Assembly (NCBI GenBank): GCA_037176725.1 | Contig: JAZBRS010000077.1 | Coordinates: 5,642,001-5,706,000 of the forward strand | Direction: 5' to 3' | Source: Posidonia oceanica | Lineage: Eukaryota > Streptophyta > Magnoliopsida > Alismatales > Posidoniaceae | Length of the DNA: 64,000 nucleotides | Notes under the pieces: generated by a model | The model's input: only the letters and a program-made list of their open reading frames with translations | What the model was told of the DNA's origin: nothing | The model's database searches: none | Shown: positions 1 through 12,470 of the stretch, piece after piece | Numbering within the stretch: position 1 is the first letter of the stretch | How the letters are laid out: each line of letters begins with the position of its first letter | Translations under genes and position numbers: made by a program

Positions 1-560
1 GCTCGCAGAGATGATAATCCAGTTGGGGGCGACCAACTGGGGACTCGACTGGGGATGACCAGTCGAGAAGAGTGTCAGGTTGACGGACCTTTCGCCGAGC
101 AGCTCGGGGTGCTAGCCCGCAGAGATAAGGATCCAGCTGGGGGCGACCAACTGGGGACTCAGCTGGGGATGACCAGCCGAGAAGAGTGTCAGGTTGACGG
201 ACCTTTCGCCGAGCAGTTTGGGGTGCTAGCCCGCAGAGATAAGGATCCAGCTGGGGCGACCAACTGGGGACTCAGCTGGGGATGACCAGCCGAGAAGAGG
301 ACTCAACTGGGGATGATACCACCGGGCGACCAAAAGATGCCCCTGGTATCAGGATGATACCAGGGGATGGTCGGTGCGCCCTTGGCATCAGGATGCAAAG
401 ACAGATATGCGAGTGGATGGAAGATAGGTTGACGGACCCATCGCCGAGCAGTTTGGGGTGCCAGCCTGCAAGGGACTCAGCTGAGGAGGACGACAGGTTG
501 ACGGACCTTTCGCCGGGCAGTTTGGGGTGCCAGCCCGCAGAGGTCAGTGGTCTAGCCGGG
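1..560 (-). repeat. Tandem repeats in the 3' UTR of A (long-unit class)
   Basis: Imperfect tandem units of roughly 85-115 bp share the core GACGGACCTTTCGCCGAGCA, then TTTGGGGTGCTAGCCCGCAG and AACTGGGGACTCAGCTGGGG. Cores start near positions 80, 197, 432 and 503. The same class is found in C at about 46190-47050 and, inverted, in B at about 36180-36500. Open frames across it are by-products of the repeat and are not called as genes. Confidence 0.85.
340..366 (-). other. Perfect 11-bp hairpin in the 3' UTR of A
   Basis: CCCCTGGTATC (340-350), a 5-nt loop AGGAT and GATACCAGGGG (356-366) form a perfect inverted repeat. The same hairpin occurs in C at 46661-46687. A version with a compensatory pair change (GGTGTC with GACACC) occurs in C at 46102-46128 and in B at 36560-36586. 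Confidence 0.8.
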
Positions 561-850
561 GATGACCAGTTGGAGACGCCGGACGGCGGAGCTTGGTGTC
601 GCGGGCCTGCAGATGCTCTAGGCTCCGGATTGGGTGTTGAGGACTTCGCCGCGTCGGGGTGTCTGCAAGTCTGATTAGAGGGCCCAAGATAATGATGATT
701 ATGATATGCAATGCAGCGAAGAGTCTTGATGTGCAAGCAGAAAGCAGAAACAGTTTCCATTGATATGATCTTGATAAGTACAATGCCTGTGGCAGGCCAG
801 AATTGTACAGCACAATTTGAAAGAAGACCACATGATGGTCGCACAAGGGT

Positions 851-2053
851 CTAGTCAACCCGGGCCTTCTTTGGCTGCCTGGAGTCGGGGAATAAGGGGC
901 TGCCTGGCGGGACTTCAGTGATTGGCCAGAGCTGTCGGACTTCAACTTCATAATCAGGAGTGCATCCAGTACCTCTCACAGCTGCAACGTCTGTAGGTCG
1001 GACCCCATGCTGCATCAGACTAGCAAGCTTCTTGGTCGGGGCAGTGGTGCTGAGAGGATAAGTCTGTAGAAGCTCGGGCGCTGTACTGTCAATGAAGGCG
1101 CCCTGCTGGAAGCCGAACTGGCGCATGACCCTGATTGGATGGTACTCTACGCCTGCTGTGAAGCCTGGAAGAATGATCAGCCGCGTGTCACGCACGCTGA
1201 AGAAGATTGTGAACGGCTCTGCTGCAGAGGGAATGATGCGCCAGATCACAGCGTCGTCAGTCAGTGCTGACAGCCTTTCGTACTCGTCTTTGACGCTCTT
1301 GTCTGCTCTGGTACGGGCGCTGCTGCAGTAAGGTTCGAAAGCATGCACTTGAGGGCGTAGGATGTCCATCTCTAAGTGCGCGGTCAGCCAGACTTGTATA
1401 AGTGCTCCGCAACCATGGAAGTGGCGGCAGCGATGAGAAATGCGGTCCAGCCCGCGATATGTCTCTACCAAGACAACTGGTGCCAGATCTATGTGCTGGG
1501 TCACCACAGCTAATGCGATCTCTGCGACCTCGATGGCCACTGTCAGTCGGCCATGAGTAAAGATTAGTTCGCCCAGAAAGCGGATGACGAATCCTCGGAG
1601 CCACAGCTCATCTCCGAGGTCAGCACGCTTGTTCAAGATATCATCAAAGTGTGCAAGGCGAAGCATAGGCTCTGGTCCATTGGTGCAGATTAGCTTCTGT
1701 TGGCAGGCTTGAGTGGAGAGCCCAGTCAGTTGGCTCAGGACCCGGAGGTATCCGTCGCGCCTCATGAAAACAGGCGGCCCCAAGATCTTTGAAAAGCCGC
1801 AGATCCGACGCACCTCTTCCAGTGTAGGTGTCAGCTCAGTCTTGTTGAAGCGGAAGACATGATGCGCCGGCTTCCAGAATCTCGCGGCGGCACACAGAAG
1901 GTGACGGCTGACCTCCACATCAGCAGCCTTTAGCAGCTTGGTTGGTATGCCCCACAGGCGCAACTTTTCACAGTCTTGTTGTGTGAGCCTGCTGATCCAT
2001 TCTTGCAGGGTTTCCGAGCAGTGTGCGGGAGTCAGCAGAGTAGGAAAACCCAT
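851..2053 (-). CDS. 3' ORF of element A: DUF7745 / plant-mobile-domain-like protein, 400 aa
   Basis: An intact 400-codon frame from ATG (2051-2053) lies downstream of integrase and upstream of the repeat-rich 3' UTR. I recognise the pattern of plant proteins catalogued as DUF7745 or plant-mobile-domain-like, which are known from Ogre-type elements. Key blocks are FRFNKTELTPTLEEVRRICG near residue 70, LVETYRGLDRISHRCRHFHG near 200 and EYHPIRVMRQFGFQQGAFID near 310. This homology is from memory of the family's shape, not from a search. The HRCRHFHGC stretch has Cys/His spacing that could bind metal, which is inference. I see no signal peptide or membrane segment. Copies in B and C have the same length and start. 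The biochemical function is unknown. Confidence 0.85.
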   Translation of the reverse strand: MGFPTLLTPAHCSETLQEWISRLTQQDCEKLRLWGIPTKLLKAADVEVSRHLLCAAARFWKPAHHVFRFNKTELTPTLEEVRRICGFSKILGPPVFMRRDGYLRVLSQLTGLSTQACQQKLICTNGPEPMLRLAHFDDILNKRADLGDELWLRGFVIRFLGELIFTHGRLTVAIEVAEIALAVVTQHIDLAPVVLVETYRGLDRISHRCRHFHGCGALIQVWLTAHLEMDILRPQVHAFEPYCSSARTRADKSVKDEYERLSALTDDAVIWRIIPSAAEPFTIFFSVRDTRLIILPGFTAGVEYHPIRVMRQFGFQQGAFIDSTAPELLQTYPLSTTAPTKKLASLMQHGVRPTDVAAVRGTGCTPDYEVEVRQLWPITEVPPGSPLFPDSRQPKKARVD

Positions 2054-3534
2054 TATACTGGTTGCAAAAGACAGGCTGATTGCTGCAGAAACTTGAAAGT
2101 ACCTGCCATCAATAAATAGTCAGATCTTGCAGGCATATAATCTTTGACAACAAGCAGAAGCTGAGACTGAAAATGTAGTTCCATATGCATTCAGCAGTTG
2201 ATAACAGAACATAGCAATTAAGCACAAATAAACAGAGGGAATTGGCAGCGGTCCGGCGAATGCGGGGGCGAGGGCCGGCAGGTGATCTGGACCGACGCAG
2301 CTTGAGTGTCGTCGATGCGCTCTGCTGGGGAGGAGTACTGTCTCAGGGCCAAAGCGCGTTGCAGAGCGGGGAGATTGGCGGAAGGGGAAAGGAATGAAAG
2401 AAGATGCATGTATGCATGATGCAGGTGATATGCTTATGAAGATGAGTAGTATGCTTAGATGGATGAGTATGCTTGAATGGATGGATATACTTAGGTGGAT
2501 GCTTGAGTGCCCTCAGCATACGGAGTGCTTTGGTGCCTACTGCAGAGGAAGAGAGTGCTCCTTGACTCACTGGGTCCTACTCAGACTCTCGGCTTATTGG
2601 TGGCGCTCCGGAACAGGTTGTTGGCATTATAGGTGGTGATGTGGTGAGGACAGGCTACTGGCTGCACTCTTAGGACCTACACTTATTCTTTCAGCTCTCT
2701 TTTTTTTTGAAAGGTTTCTCCCTCATAGGTATGCAGTCCTTCTCTGCCCCTAGTTAGGAGAAGGTATGTGTTTGCTCTTGGGAGGATGTGGTAGACCCCT
2801 TTTCCAGGCTTGACATGCTGGGGATCTCTAGTAAAGCATGGGGGATAACGGTGCCTGTGTTTTTTGGGCTACCCTTGCCTTTTTCTTCTTCTTTTTTTTT
2901 TTGTTTTGCTTGCTTTTCTCCTTTTTTTTTGTCTTTGTTTTTGTTCGATCTCTTTTTTCTCTTTTTTTTTTTTTTTGCTTGATCTTTTTCCTCTTTTTTT
3001 TTTCAGGCTTTTGCTATCCCCATTCTGGTGGCAAAAGAAGGGTGCTTGAAATGTAATGGATTCAGGTTTTGGGTCTGCTGTGTGATGGGTAGAAGGAGCA
3101 GGGTTAGACTGCACACCCCTATCTCTAGGGCCGGCTTCTGTCTTCGTCTTCTGTTCCTTGGAGGTGCCCAAACCTAGATGTCTATTCTCACTTTTTTTTC
3201 AAGCTCACAACCTAACATTTTTTCTCCCTCAGAGGTGTATGTCCTTGTGAGATTGGGCAGTTCGCCTGTCCTTATTGGGGTGGCTCCCTCACTTGCTAAG
3301 ACATCTAAGTAGTGCCAGGTGAGGCAGGGTGACTCTTTCCAGAGCAGGCAAGCACTTCCGGTTGTCATCACCGGGCAGAAGATGCGATGTTTGAGAGGAT
3401 GATGATGATGATTTGAAAAGAAGGAGTGCAGGAGCTGAAAGGATGATGATGATGATTTGAAGTAGAATTGAAGTAAGAAGGCGAGAACGCAAGTGCAGGT
3501 AGGAGAAAGGCTTCTGCAACGGGGCCGCTTTCGG
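2054..3534 (-). other. Non-coding spacer of A between integrase remnant and 3' ORF
   Basis: No credible gene. It holds a short run of degenerate 18-bp GGATGAGTATGCTTGAAT-like units at about 2450-2510, a long T-rich tract at about 2878-3003 (A-rich on the element's sense strand), and GATGATGAT microsatellites near 3400 and 3450. Equivalent spacers are 33146-34689 in B and 48556-50014 in C. It must hold whatever signal expresses the 3' ORF (splice acceptor, internal promoter or IRES); I could not identify one. Confidence 0.7.
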
Positions 3535-4434
3535 CTACTGATAGTATTTCTTCAGATAGCAGAGGTTGACGGGCTCAGACTGCTCGACCTGGTCCATATC
3601 CTCAAGGGTTACAGCGCCTCCCGAAAAGATCTGCTTGACCACAAAGGGGCCACGCCAATTGGGTCGGAATTTCCCTCGACCGTCAGGCAAATGAATGGTG
3701 CGCAAGACAAGGTCCCCTGGCTGGAAGCTTCTGGGCTGGACCTTCTTCAAGAATCCTCTGGCCATTCGCTTCTGATAGCAGTGAGCGTTGTGCATGGCTT
3801 GCAATCTGTGCTCATCAATCAAGTTCAGTTGGACGCAGCGGTCTTCGACCCATTCTACTTCTTCCACCTCAGCTTCCGCAGGATTCGCAGAGAGGGGATT
3901 TCCACTTCAACAGGTAACACCGCTTCCATGCCGTACACCAGAGAGTACGGGGTGGCTCCTGTAGAGGTCCGGATTGATGTCCTGTACGCCCAGAGTGCGT
4001 ACAGGAGCTTGTCGTGCCAATCCTTGTGGATTTCTGCCATTTTCTTCAGGATCTTAACAATGTTCTTGTTTGCAGATTCCACTGCTCCGTTCATCTGAGG
4101 CCGATAGGGCGAGGATCGATGGTGTTTGATCTTGAGACTTTGCAGGTATTCTTCAATCCTTTTGGCAATGAAGTTTGAGCCGTTATCAGAGATGACAGAG
4201 TGCGGGACCCCATATCGGGCAACAATATTGTTTCTGATAAATTTTTCTGTTGCCGCAGCGGTGACTGTTCTGTAAGAGGCTGCTTCCACCCACTTGGTAA
4301 AGTAATCGATCGCTACCAGAATGTAACGATGACCATTTGAAGCAGCAGGGTGGATGGCGCCAATGACATCGATCCCCCAGGTGGAGAAAGGCCATGGCGA
4401 AGACATGTTGTGCAGCTGATGTGGAGGGGCCTTG
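3535..4434 (-). pseudogene. Integrase C-terminal two-thirds, truncated and frameshifted (A)
   Basis: Translation from 4406 shows the integrase catalytic core (DVIG, then SDNGSNF, then AVESANKN), then the C-terminal segment with the NWRGPFVVKQIF GPF/Y-type motif, ending in LCYLKKYYQ. The HHCC zinc-binding N-terminus is absent. The frame enters directly from the Ser/Ala/Gln-rich spacer at 4427-4434 (GGGCCTTG), out of phase with integrase. A one-base deletion near 3880, compared with C, splits the core from the C-terminus (frame change between about 3855 and 3867). It cannot make active integrase. The same deletion junction in C shows that the truncation predates this insertion. Confidence 0.9.
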
Positions 4435-7400
4435 ATGATTCTGCTGCTGAAACTGCTGACTGTTCTGCCGACTGTGCTGCTGAGGCTGCTGAGGCATTCT
4501 GCTCTGCTGCTGCTGTATTTACTGCTAATGCTCCCCCCTCTGGGTCTTCTAGTGTGCTCATGGAGGATACGTCGGACTGGCGGCTGATCCGGTCACTGCC
4601 GCTTGATGCATTGCTCAGGTGAGGCATGGGTTGCACAAACCACCTAGACCCGCCTTCTGGTTGAAGAGTGATGAGCTCATCTGGTCTAGGGGAGTCCGGC
4701 GCTGCTGAGTCTTCTAGGACCATGATAGAAGCATGGTCCTCTTGCAGAGGAGGATCCGTAACTACGGCTTTTCTTTTCCTTTCTGCAGCTTGATGCTCTG
4801 CCAGGTCTTCTGTTATTGACTGGAGTTGTTCTTGATAAAGCAACTCTAAGTCGGACATCCAAGAATCGACCTGGGCTTCTATCGCCACTCCTTCTTCTTC
4901 GTCTGAGGGGGAGTCGATGTAGTAGGCGCCGGGGGCCTGCGGCACTGGCCCGGCTGCAAGATGGATCGCCGCCCTTGGAGTCTGCATGATCTGGTTCACG
5001 GGCGCGTCCGCTGATGGCAGTTCAGATGTAGAAGGCCCAAATAGACAGGCCAGCGGTGCTGCTAATGAATAAGCTTCCAGGGTCACTGCTGGAGAATAAG
5101 CGGGGGTGCTCTTTGGAGGGCTCAAGGGCCCGGAGAATGTAGTGCTCAGTTGGCCTTTTGTATCGGGCCGTAACTGAGAGAGCGCAGCCTCTGACGCCAT
5201 AGGGTCTTGCCATGAGAGCTGCTGCAGGTCGTCAGGAGAATGCGGAGCGGACTGCACCGGCTGCATTCCAGAAGATGATGCTGAGGGAGCGGGCTGGGCC
5301 ACGCTGCTGACTGAGTTGATAGACTGCCCCTCCAGAGATGGGGGCAGTGGCACTGATGTATTTGTGACCGCTGGTAGCATACTTGGTTCTGTCAAGAGGA
5401 GTGTCTCTGACTCCTGCACTGCCGCTGACTGTTCTTGAGGAGCTGTTGTGGCTGCTGAAGGATGAGAACTTGCATCTGCCACAGGGCCTGCTGAACTGCC
5501 TGCTGTTTCTGCCAGAGGGAGGGCTAAATAAACTGACTGTGGGGCCTCTGCTCTGACCACTGTTTCTGCTGAGTTGATTGGGACTGCCTCTGTTGCATCA
5601 GACTGCTCCTCATCCGAGTAGTAGTCCTCAATACACACCCAATCCTCTGCCGGCGCTGTGGCTTGGTGGTCGGTGGTTCCCAAAATTCCTGCACTGGTAG
5701 AGTTAGTGAGGTCTCTGGGGATGGCTGGTGCACGATCTCTGAGCTGGAAACAGTGATCTTCGTTGAGCTTTGGTTCGTAGCCGAGACCTTCAGACTTCCT
5801 TCGCTCCACTGCTACGATCGGCTCCGCGATTCCTTGGCCGTGACGCCCGAGCGGCGTACCCTTTATGTAACCCCACCTGTGACATACATTCTCGACCATT
5901 CGAAAGGGGTTGCTATGAACGGTCAAGGAGTTGACACGTTCAAGATCAGGAACGAAGTTAACTGGCTCACACCGGTTAACACGATATAGGGCTTCAGAAG
6001 TCTCGGGGTCAAACGGGATAGATTGCGAAGACACGGGAGAGACTGCTTCAATCCGCTCCTTCTCAAAGTTCTCCGCCATGACGACAATGACATCATCGCC
6101 ACGACGGTACTTTATCATTCGATGGAGGGTCGAAGGAAGGACCTGATGCTTGTGGAGCCAAGGGCGCCCAAGCAGAAGATTGAAGTTAGGCTTCAAGTCG
6201 ACGACATAGAATTCTACGTCGAAGACGACCGGACCGATGGCCAGAGGGATAACCAGAATCCCTAGAGCGTCATGGTGAGTGTTGTCAAAAGCAGTCATTC
6301 CCTTCACGGCTGGCGTGATATCCTCGGCTTTGAATCTGAGCTTGGTTGCTGTACGCAAGGGGTAGACATTAAGACCTGACCCGTTATCAACCAGCGTTAG
6401 GGGAATGCGGAAGTTTTTAAACTGCACCGTGACGAATAGGGGCTGGTTGTGATTAATCCCTGCCGGAGGCAGCTCATCACTCGTAAAAGAGATGACCTGG
6501 GGCTCCGCGATTAACCCAACCATGCTCTCCAAGGCAGAAGGCTCAATGGACTGGGACACACGAGCAGCCTGGAACACGCGAAGAAAAGCCTCGCGGTGCT
6601 CGGCAGAAGTGTGGATCAAATCCCAGATGGAGATGTCAGCTTTGACCTTCTTAAGCTGGGAGGTTAGGTCTGCTTTAGGTTGGCTTCTCCTAGCAGCTGG
6701 AGGGGTGATTCTAGCAGGTTCTACAGGGGTGGTGACAGGAAGTTGGGTTACTACAGGCTGGCTAAGGGCTTGGCTAGCTACAGGCTGATCTGGGGTCGGA
6801 TCTGCTAAGGGTTGGCCTGAGGGTGGGGGTATAGCAGGTCCAGGGTGAGTTGGCCTAGTTGCCGGTGCTGGGGGCCTATAAACCCTCCCCGATCGCGTTA
6901 CTTCCGCGCACATTTCTGTGGCGTAGCTGTAAGGGACGCGATGGGTGTCCAGGGTCAAATTAATGACGACTGGAGCTTGTGCTGCGAGCACAGGAGGGGT
7001 TACAGGGGGACCTACAGGATGTTGAGGTCTATCTATTGGGTATGGTTGTTGGGGTGGGAAGGCTGGGGCAGGTTGAGGTCTGCCTAAAAGGTGTGGCTGA
7101 GGTCGCCCTAAAAGGTGGATGGGAGAACTAGGCTGGGCTCTAGCTAAGAGGTGTACAGGAGATTGAGCCTGAGGGAGCATGGTGGGAGGCGCGAGAGGGC
7201 GCTCCAGCCTAGCACGCGGTCGGATCAAATGGATTCCCGACTCGGAGCCGGCAACTGCCGCTAGATAGAGACTGACTGGGAAAGGCTCAGAGATGTCAGA
7301 GATAAGATCAGAAGGGTCTACTACCGAAGTAGCAGACCCAGAAGGAAAGACAGAGTGGACGCCTGAGGTTCCCGCCCCTCCCGGATAAGAGTGCTCCGGT

Positions 7401-8145
7401 AAAGGTTGGCGGACGATGCCAGAATGCGGGGGAACAGCTGGAGATGTAGATGCATGAGTGCGTGCTTGAGTGGAAGCCTCGTGTGTGTCTATCACAATCG
7501 TTCCCGATTCGATCAGGTCCTGAATTGCGTTCCGCAGGGAGAAGCAATTATCCGTCGAATGCCCGACGCTTCGATGGAAATTGCAGAAGAGGTCCGGCCT
7601 AAACCAATGCGGCAGAGGGCTTGGCGGCGGACGAACCTCCGGGAACTTCAGGAGCGATGCCACTTTCGGCAAGATGACCGTGAGTGGTTCCACCGGTGGG
7701 GTGAAATTCCTCCTCTCAGCGGGTGGTCTTCTTTGCCTTGGGTGCGAGCCTTGCTGGACCGGTGCGGCAGGATAGACCGGTCTAGCGGTGGTAGTGATGT
7801 GTGGTGTGTGCGGGTTCCTAGGTGCAGGAGCGTACACTATCTGAGCTGGGGCAGGCCGGGACGGCAAGCGAACAGGCACAGCAGGAGAATCGACGAATGC
7901 AACAGCGGGTTTCGGCGAGTCCTTCCTCTTCGGGCGGTTGTTGTTGCTGCCGCTGTTGTTGTTGTTGGAGGCGCTGCTGTTGGCACTGTTGCTGCTGATC
8001 ACTGCCTGCTTAGCGAACGCAGAGAGAGCCGGGAAGTTGCCACTCCGCAAAGAACTCTCTACGCGCGTTCCAGCTCTGATGAGTGCCGCAAAAGTAGTGA
8101 CTGGTTGAATGCTAAGCAGAGCTCCGAGAGACGGCTGCGCCCCTT
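4435..8145 (-). pseudogene. Gag C-terminal part, aspartic protease, G-patch-like segment and spacer (A)
   Basis: One frame stays open from the edge of the solo LTR (8145) down to the deletion junction. In order: end of the gag domain (GALLSIQPV), an Asn/Ser-rich stretch, a Cys/His motif (FCNFHRSVGHSTDNCFSLRN), a Pro-rich linker, a Tat-type aspartic protease (VDNGSGLNV, then LLLGRPWLHKHQVLPSTLH), a G-patch-like stretch (HRWGYIKGTPLGRHGQGI), and a long acidic Ser/Ala/Gln-rich spacer. About 34 residues upstream of 8145 in the same frame are antisense LTR sequence, not Gag. The domain order matches Ogre/Tat elements. It is called broken because the gag N-terminus lies 6 kb away beyond the solo LTR and the 3' end runs out of frame into integrase. 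Confidence 0.9.
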
Positions 8146-11100
8146 TGTTGACACCCCATCTTGGTAGGCCTGGACCCTTGGAGCCCTCCTTGGTGATTGC
8201 TGGATCAAACCCCAACCAAGCCCTAACCCTAGTCCCTCTTCTCAACCCTTCAAAATCAGCCTGTCTTGGCCTAAACCTTTACCCCCCTTCCCAACCTCTG
8301 AACCTAACCAAAATTCATAGGAAAACCCACCACTATCCACTCAACAAACCTACCCAAAAACCTAGGATTTTCCAAGCCTGACCCATTCCCAAAAACCCTA
8401 GAAAACTTAGGTGAAACTACCCTTTTTCTATGCCTTGAAACCCCTCCAAAACCTCCTTAGAATCAAACCAATTTCAGACCCAAGACTTCAAAACCTAGAC
8501 TACCCACCCACCAATTTTCACCCCATTCTAAGACCATTAGGACCCTCTTTCACCCAAATTATCCTTTTCTCTCTCCGGGATTATCATTTTCTCTCTCCTC
8601 TCTCTCTCCTAATTATCATCTCTCTTTTCATCCCTTTCTGATCCTTTTTCTGGTCTGGCTGTGGGCCCCCTCTGTGCTTCTACCCTTTCTCTATCCTATC
8701 CCTATTTTTACTTTATTTTTTAACACTTTTTCTGAATTTTAAAAAATCATTTCCCTCCAACTCATCTCTTTCCCTTTTATCCCTCCCTTTTTCCATTTTC
8801 TTCCTCCTTCTCTTTTCCTTTTCTCCCTTTTGCAAAATCCACAAAAACCCATAAAAATCTGTAAAATCTCAAAACATAAAACAAACAAATCAGTACCCTA
8901 AGAAAAACAATTAAAAAATGTTAAACAAGCAATTAACAACTTAAACTTAACTTAAGCAAGCTAAAAAGAAGACTAAACATGCAAACTAAAAAATGCAAAA
9001 CAAATCAAAAGAAAACACTGAAAAATCAGGAAAAAAGCTAAAACAAAATCAAAACCCACCAAAGGTAAGAACCCATCAGAAGAATTAAAAAACAAACCCT
9101 AAAAAGGAGAATTAAAAATCAAACATTAAAACAAATAATTAAAAAAGGCAAAGGACTTAACCTAGTAAACACAAGAAAAACAAGTTAAAAACTTAATTTA
9201 AAAAGAAAAGGAAAACACATCTGAAAAGCCTAAAAGACACTCTATTAAACCAGAAAAAATCCAACTAAAAACTTCAAGAAAAAACCAATAAATAAAAATC
9301 CAAACATAACTTAAAAGATTTAAGAAGGAAAAACCCTAAGAAGACTACAACTTGAAAACATAAAACCAACCCTGATTAATAGGAAAATAAATCCTAAAAA
9401 ATCCTAATTAATATCCTAAGTGTCCAGCAAAAGAAATGAAATTTTTAAAATAATTTAAAAAGGGATTAACAAACGTTTAAACAAGTGAAAACCAATTAGG
9501 AACAAAACCAAAGTCCTAAAACCCTAATCAAGCCCAAAACACATTAATCAACTCAAAATAACCATTAAAAATCTTAATTAAAATCCTAATCTACAGTACA
9601 ACTCTTCTAATATTTTTATTTATTTTTTAGTTTATTTTCACCTATTTTATTTCCCCATTCTACCCTCTCTTTCTTTCTTCCTTCTTTCTTTCTTTCTTTC
9701 TTTCCTTACTGGGCTCAATCCGGCCTGTTTCTTCTTTTTTTCTTTTTTTTCTTTTTCTCGGCCCGCAGCAGTCCGGCCCGCTTCCCTTTCCTCCCTCTTC
9801 TTCCTCTCCTCCTCTGTGTTTCTCTCCACCGATTTTTCTTCCTGCGAGCTCGCGACTACAGCATTCCCTCCTTTGTTCAAATTCGAGCCTCCATCTTATC
9901 GTCTACAGAACTCGCCGCCTCTCTTCTATCTCAGCACCGATTCTGGGAGGCATCAAGTGCCTGTCATCTCGCCGGCTGCTGGTCCCTTCAGCTGCAGTGA
10001 CGCCGGTGGAATTCAAACCACTGGCTCGCGCCCAGCAGTCTCCTCCTCCTCTTTTTTTTAGCCCGTTCCTCCTTCAATCCGGGAGAGCAGAGGGAGGCAA
10101 TCAGAGAGAACTAAGGAGAGAGCGAACCAGTGCGAGAATAGGATCAGACCAGAGTCCGGACTTTCCTTCCACCAATGCAGCCTCCCTTCTCCTGGGCATT
10201 TCATCCAATTCCAGAGTGAAGAGAGGGTAGAGGAGAGTGTTTGAGAGCCACCCTTGCATCTCGGAGAGAAGCCCCCACTTCAGACCGATCCCCACACCCA
10301 ATTCTCCCCTTTTCTTCTCTGAAAAGTTCAGCAAACGCCCTTCTTCCATTCCCAGCTAACCAACACCCTTCCTAGCCTTCATCCTTCTCCTAATTCCTTC
10401 CCCAAACTCACCCAGCACACAGCCATTTCCCCTCATCTTCCTACAGCCATTCCACCACCCGAAACACCTTCAAACCATTCCGAACACCCACAGCAACCCA
10501 ACTCCAACCCACCAGACAATTCCCCTCACCACAGCCCGCTGCTTCCTTCCAAACTCCACCCAATAATCCACCAGACATCCACCTTTCCAGAGCCTCCGAC
10601 ATCAAACCAAATCATCCACCACAGACCTTAAACTCCACTTCAAACACTTAACCATATTTCTGTCAGAAATCAACCCAGACCTCAATTTCCCCTCCACTCG
10701 TACCAGAAACCTTCTCCGAGCATCCAGCTACACTCCTCAGCCCTCCAGCAACCACCCGGAGGGTCCCATCCAGTCCGGCATGCAGCAAACAGTCCCCCCG
10801 ACCTCCGGCTGCCTCTGTGAACCCACGATCAGTCAGATCTTTCGCCGGTCTTCGCAGCAGCTGTCCAACCATCCAGGAAGCTCCGGAGGGTCACTCTGAG
10901 TCGATCCCAGTCCTCGCGAGCAGCAGACAGCATCCACAGCGACCGGACGAGTTCCACCGGCGACCTCTGAAGCCACCTGCGTCGGGAGGACATCCCAGCC
11001 ACGGAAACAGGTATATTCTTGCTCCCTTAGTCTCCTTTTCATCCTGTGTTGCTTCTCAGCCTTTTAGAAATAGGTTCCCGGCCCTCTTGCCCTGCTTCTG

Positions 11101-11479
11101 CTCGCCGCTCCGGTCGTCTTCTCCGGCGCAGTTCTTCGGTCGCTTCGTCGCTCCGGGCAGCGGAACGCAGCTCCCGCGATCGTCTCAGCTCCGCACGAGT
11201 CCCAAGAGCGTTCCCCAGCCCTCATAACGCAGCATCGCTGCGTTGATCGGCCGGACGAACCTCCTGAGGCTCTGCAGAGCTCCGGCGATTGCTCCAGCGC
11301 GCTCCAGGCTGCGTCGTCCTCCGCCGAGCATCGTCCGACCTCCGTCAGGACCTGGAGGCGCCTCCCCACCGGTCTGCGCCGCTCCAACACCCCCGTGCCG
11401 GCGTTCATGGACGCTGGCAGCTTGCTGCTACAGTGTCCATGGCCGTCGGCCATAGCACTGTTCACTTATTTTTCTGATA

Positions 11480-12470
11480 TCTAAGTTTTCTTGCAAATAT
11501 TGCATTTCTGGTCTGAGTTTTTTCATTTTTACATTCCAGTCCTTATTTCATTTATTCTGCTTAGTTTTTAATTAAATACTTTGCTAAATTGCGCGATCTG
11601 TTTATGTTTTTCAATATTTGCAAGTAGATCCTTTTACTGTGCTGTGCTGCTTTAATTTTTTGTAGTTTAGTCCCCCTGTTCTCAGTTTTTGCACCTAGGT
11701 CCTGCATTTAATCAGTTCATTTATTTACTCATATTTACCATACTGTATTGCATCCTGGCCCCTTGCATGTTTTTATTTTTGCATTTAAGTCCATGCACTG
11801 TAGAAACTTAGGTTCTGATTTTTATTTTTGGTTGATGCATTGCATATTAGCCCCTCTGCTTTATCATATTTACAGTTAGGTCCATTTTAAATGGACAGTA
11901 ACTGTGCTGCATCCATTTTAGCTTATTAAATTGCATTTTTAACCCCATGTTTTCCAGAAATTGCACTGTGGTCCTGTCATTTAAATTCCAGAGCATATTT
12001 TCCATACTAAATTGCATTTTCAGCCCCTGCATGATTTGAAAATCACACCTAGGTCCCTGCATGTTTTAAAAAATCATGTGAAAAGACCATTTTGCCCCTA
12101 GGTCGCATTTTAGCCCCTATGCCTACCAAATTTCGTACAGACCTTCCACTAGTACCCCTAGACTCCCTAGGACCTTGTTTTCTGGAAAATTTGCATTTTA
12201 GACCCTAGATTTTTTTCAAAATTGCACTCTGACCCCTTTTGGTTTCAAAATCTCTTTTAAAACATACCTTCTTTTCAAAACACCTTCCTGAGCCTAGTTT
12301 TTTGCCAAATAGACCCTTGGCTTCCCTTGTTTTCAAAGTCTTCTCCTGTGGAACCCTGTTTTCTGGAAAATTTGCACTTTTAGCCCCTCTTCTTTTTCAA
12401 AATGCCTTCTGAACTCCTAGTTTTTCCCAAATTACTTCTCTTTGCTTTTCTTGCTTTCGCATGCATCCTG
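11480..12470 (+). repeat. Degenerate repeat block inside the solo LTR (TTGCATTTTAGCCCC-type)
   Basis: Repeated variants of TTGCATTTTAGCCCC, TAGGTCCCTGCATG and TTTTCTGGAAAATTTGCA recur about every 40-70 bp with heavy divergence. The same block, reverse-complemented, occupies about 18590-19540 (A LTR), 39310-40270 and 59070-60030 (C LTRs). It is non-coding. Confidence 0.65.

Noticed and set aside
1257..1604. Open frame overlapping the 3' ORF of A on the same strand in another frame (also 47825-48106 in C)
   Set aside because: A by-product of codon bias in the 3' ORF. It is not maintained at full length in B.
2869..3171. Lys-rich frame across the T/A-rich tract
   Set aside because: It results from the homopolymer-rich tract, which varies in length between A, B and C.
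8216..8232. Telomere-like CCCTAACCCTAG
   Set aside because: Less than two units, present at the same place in every LTR of the family, so it is part of the LTR and not a telomeric tract.
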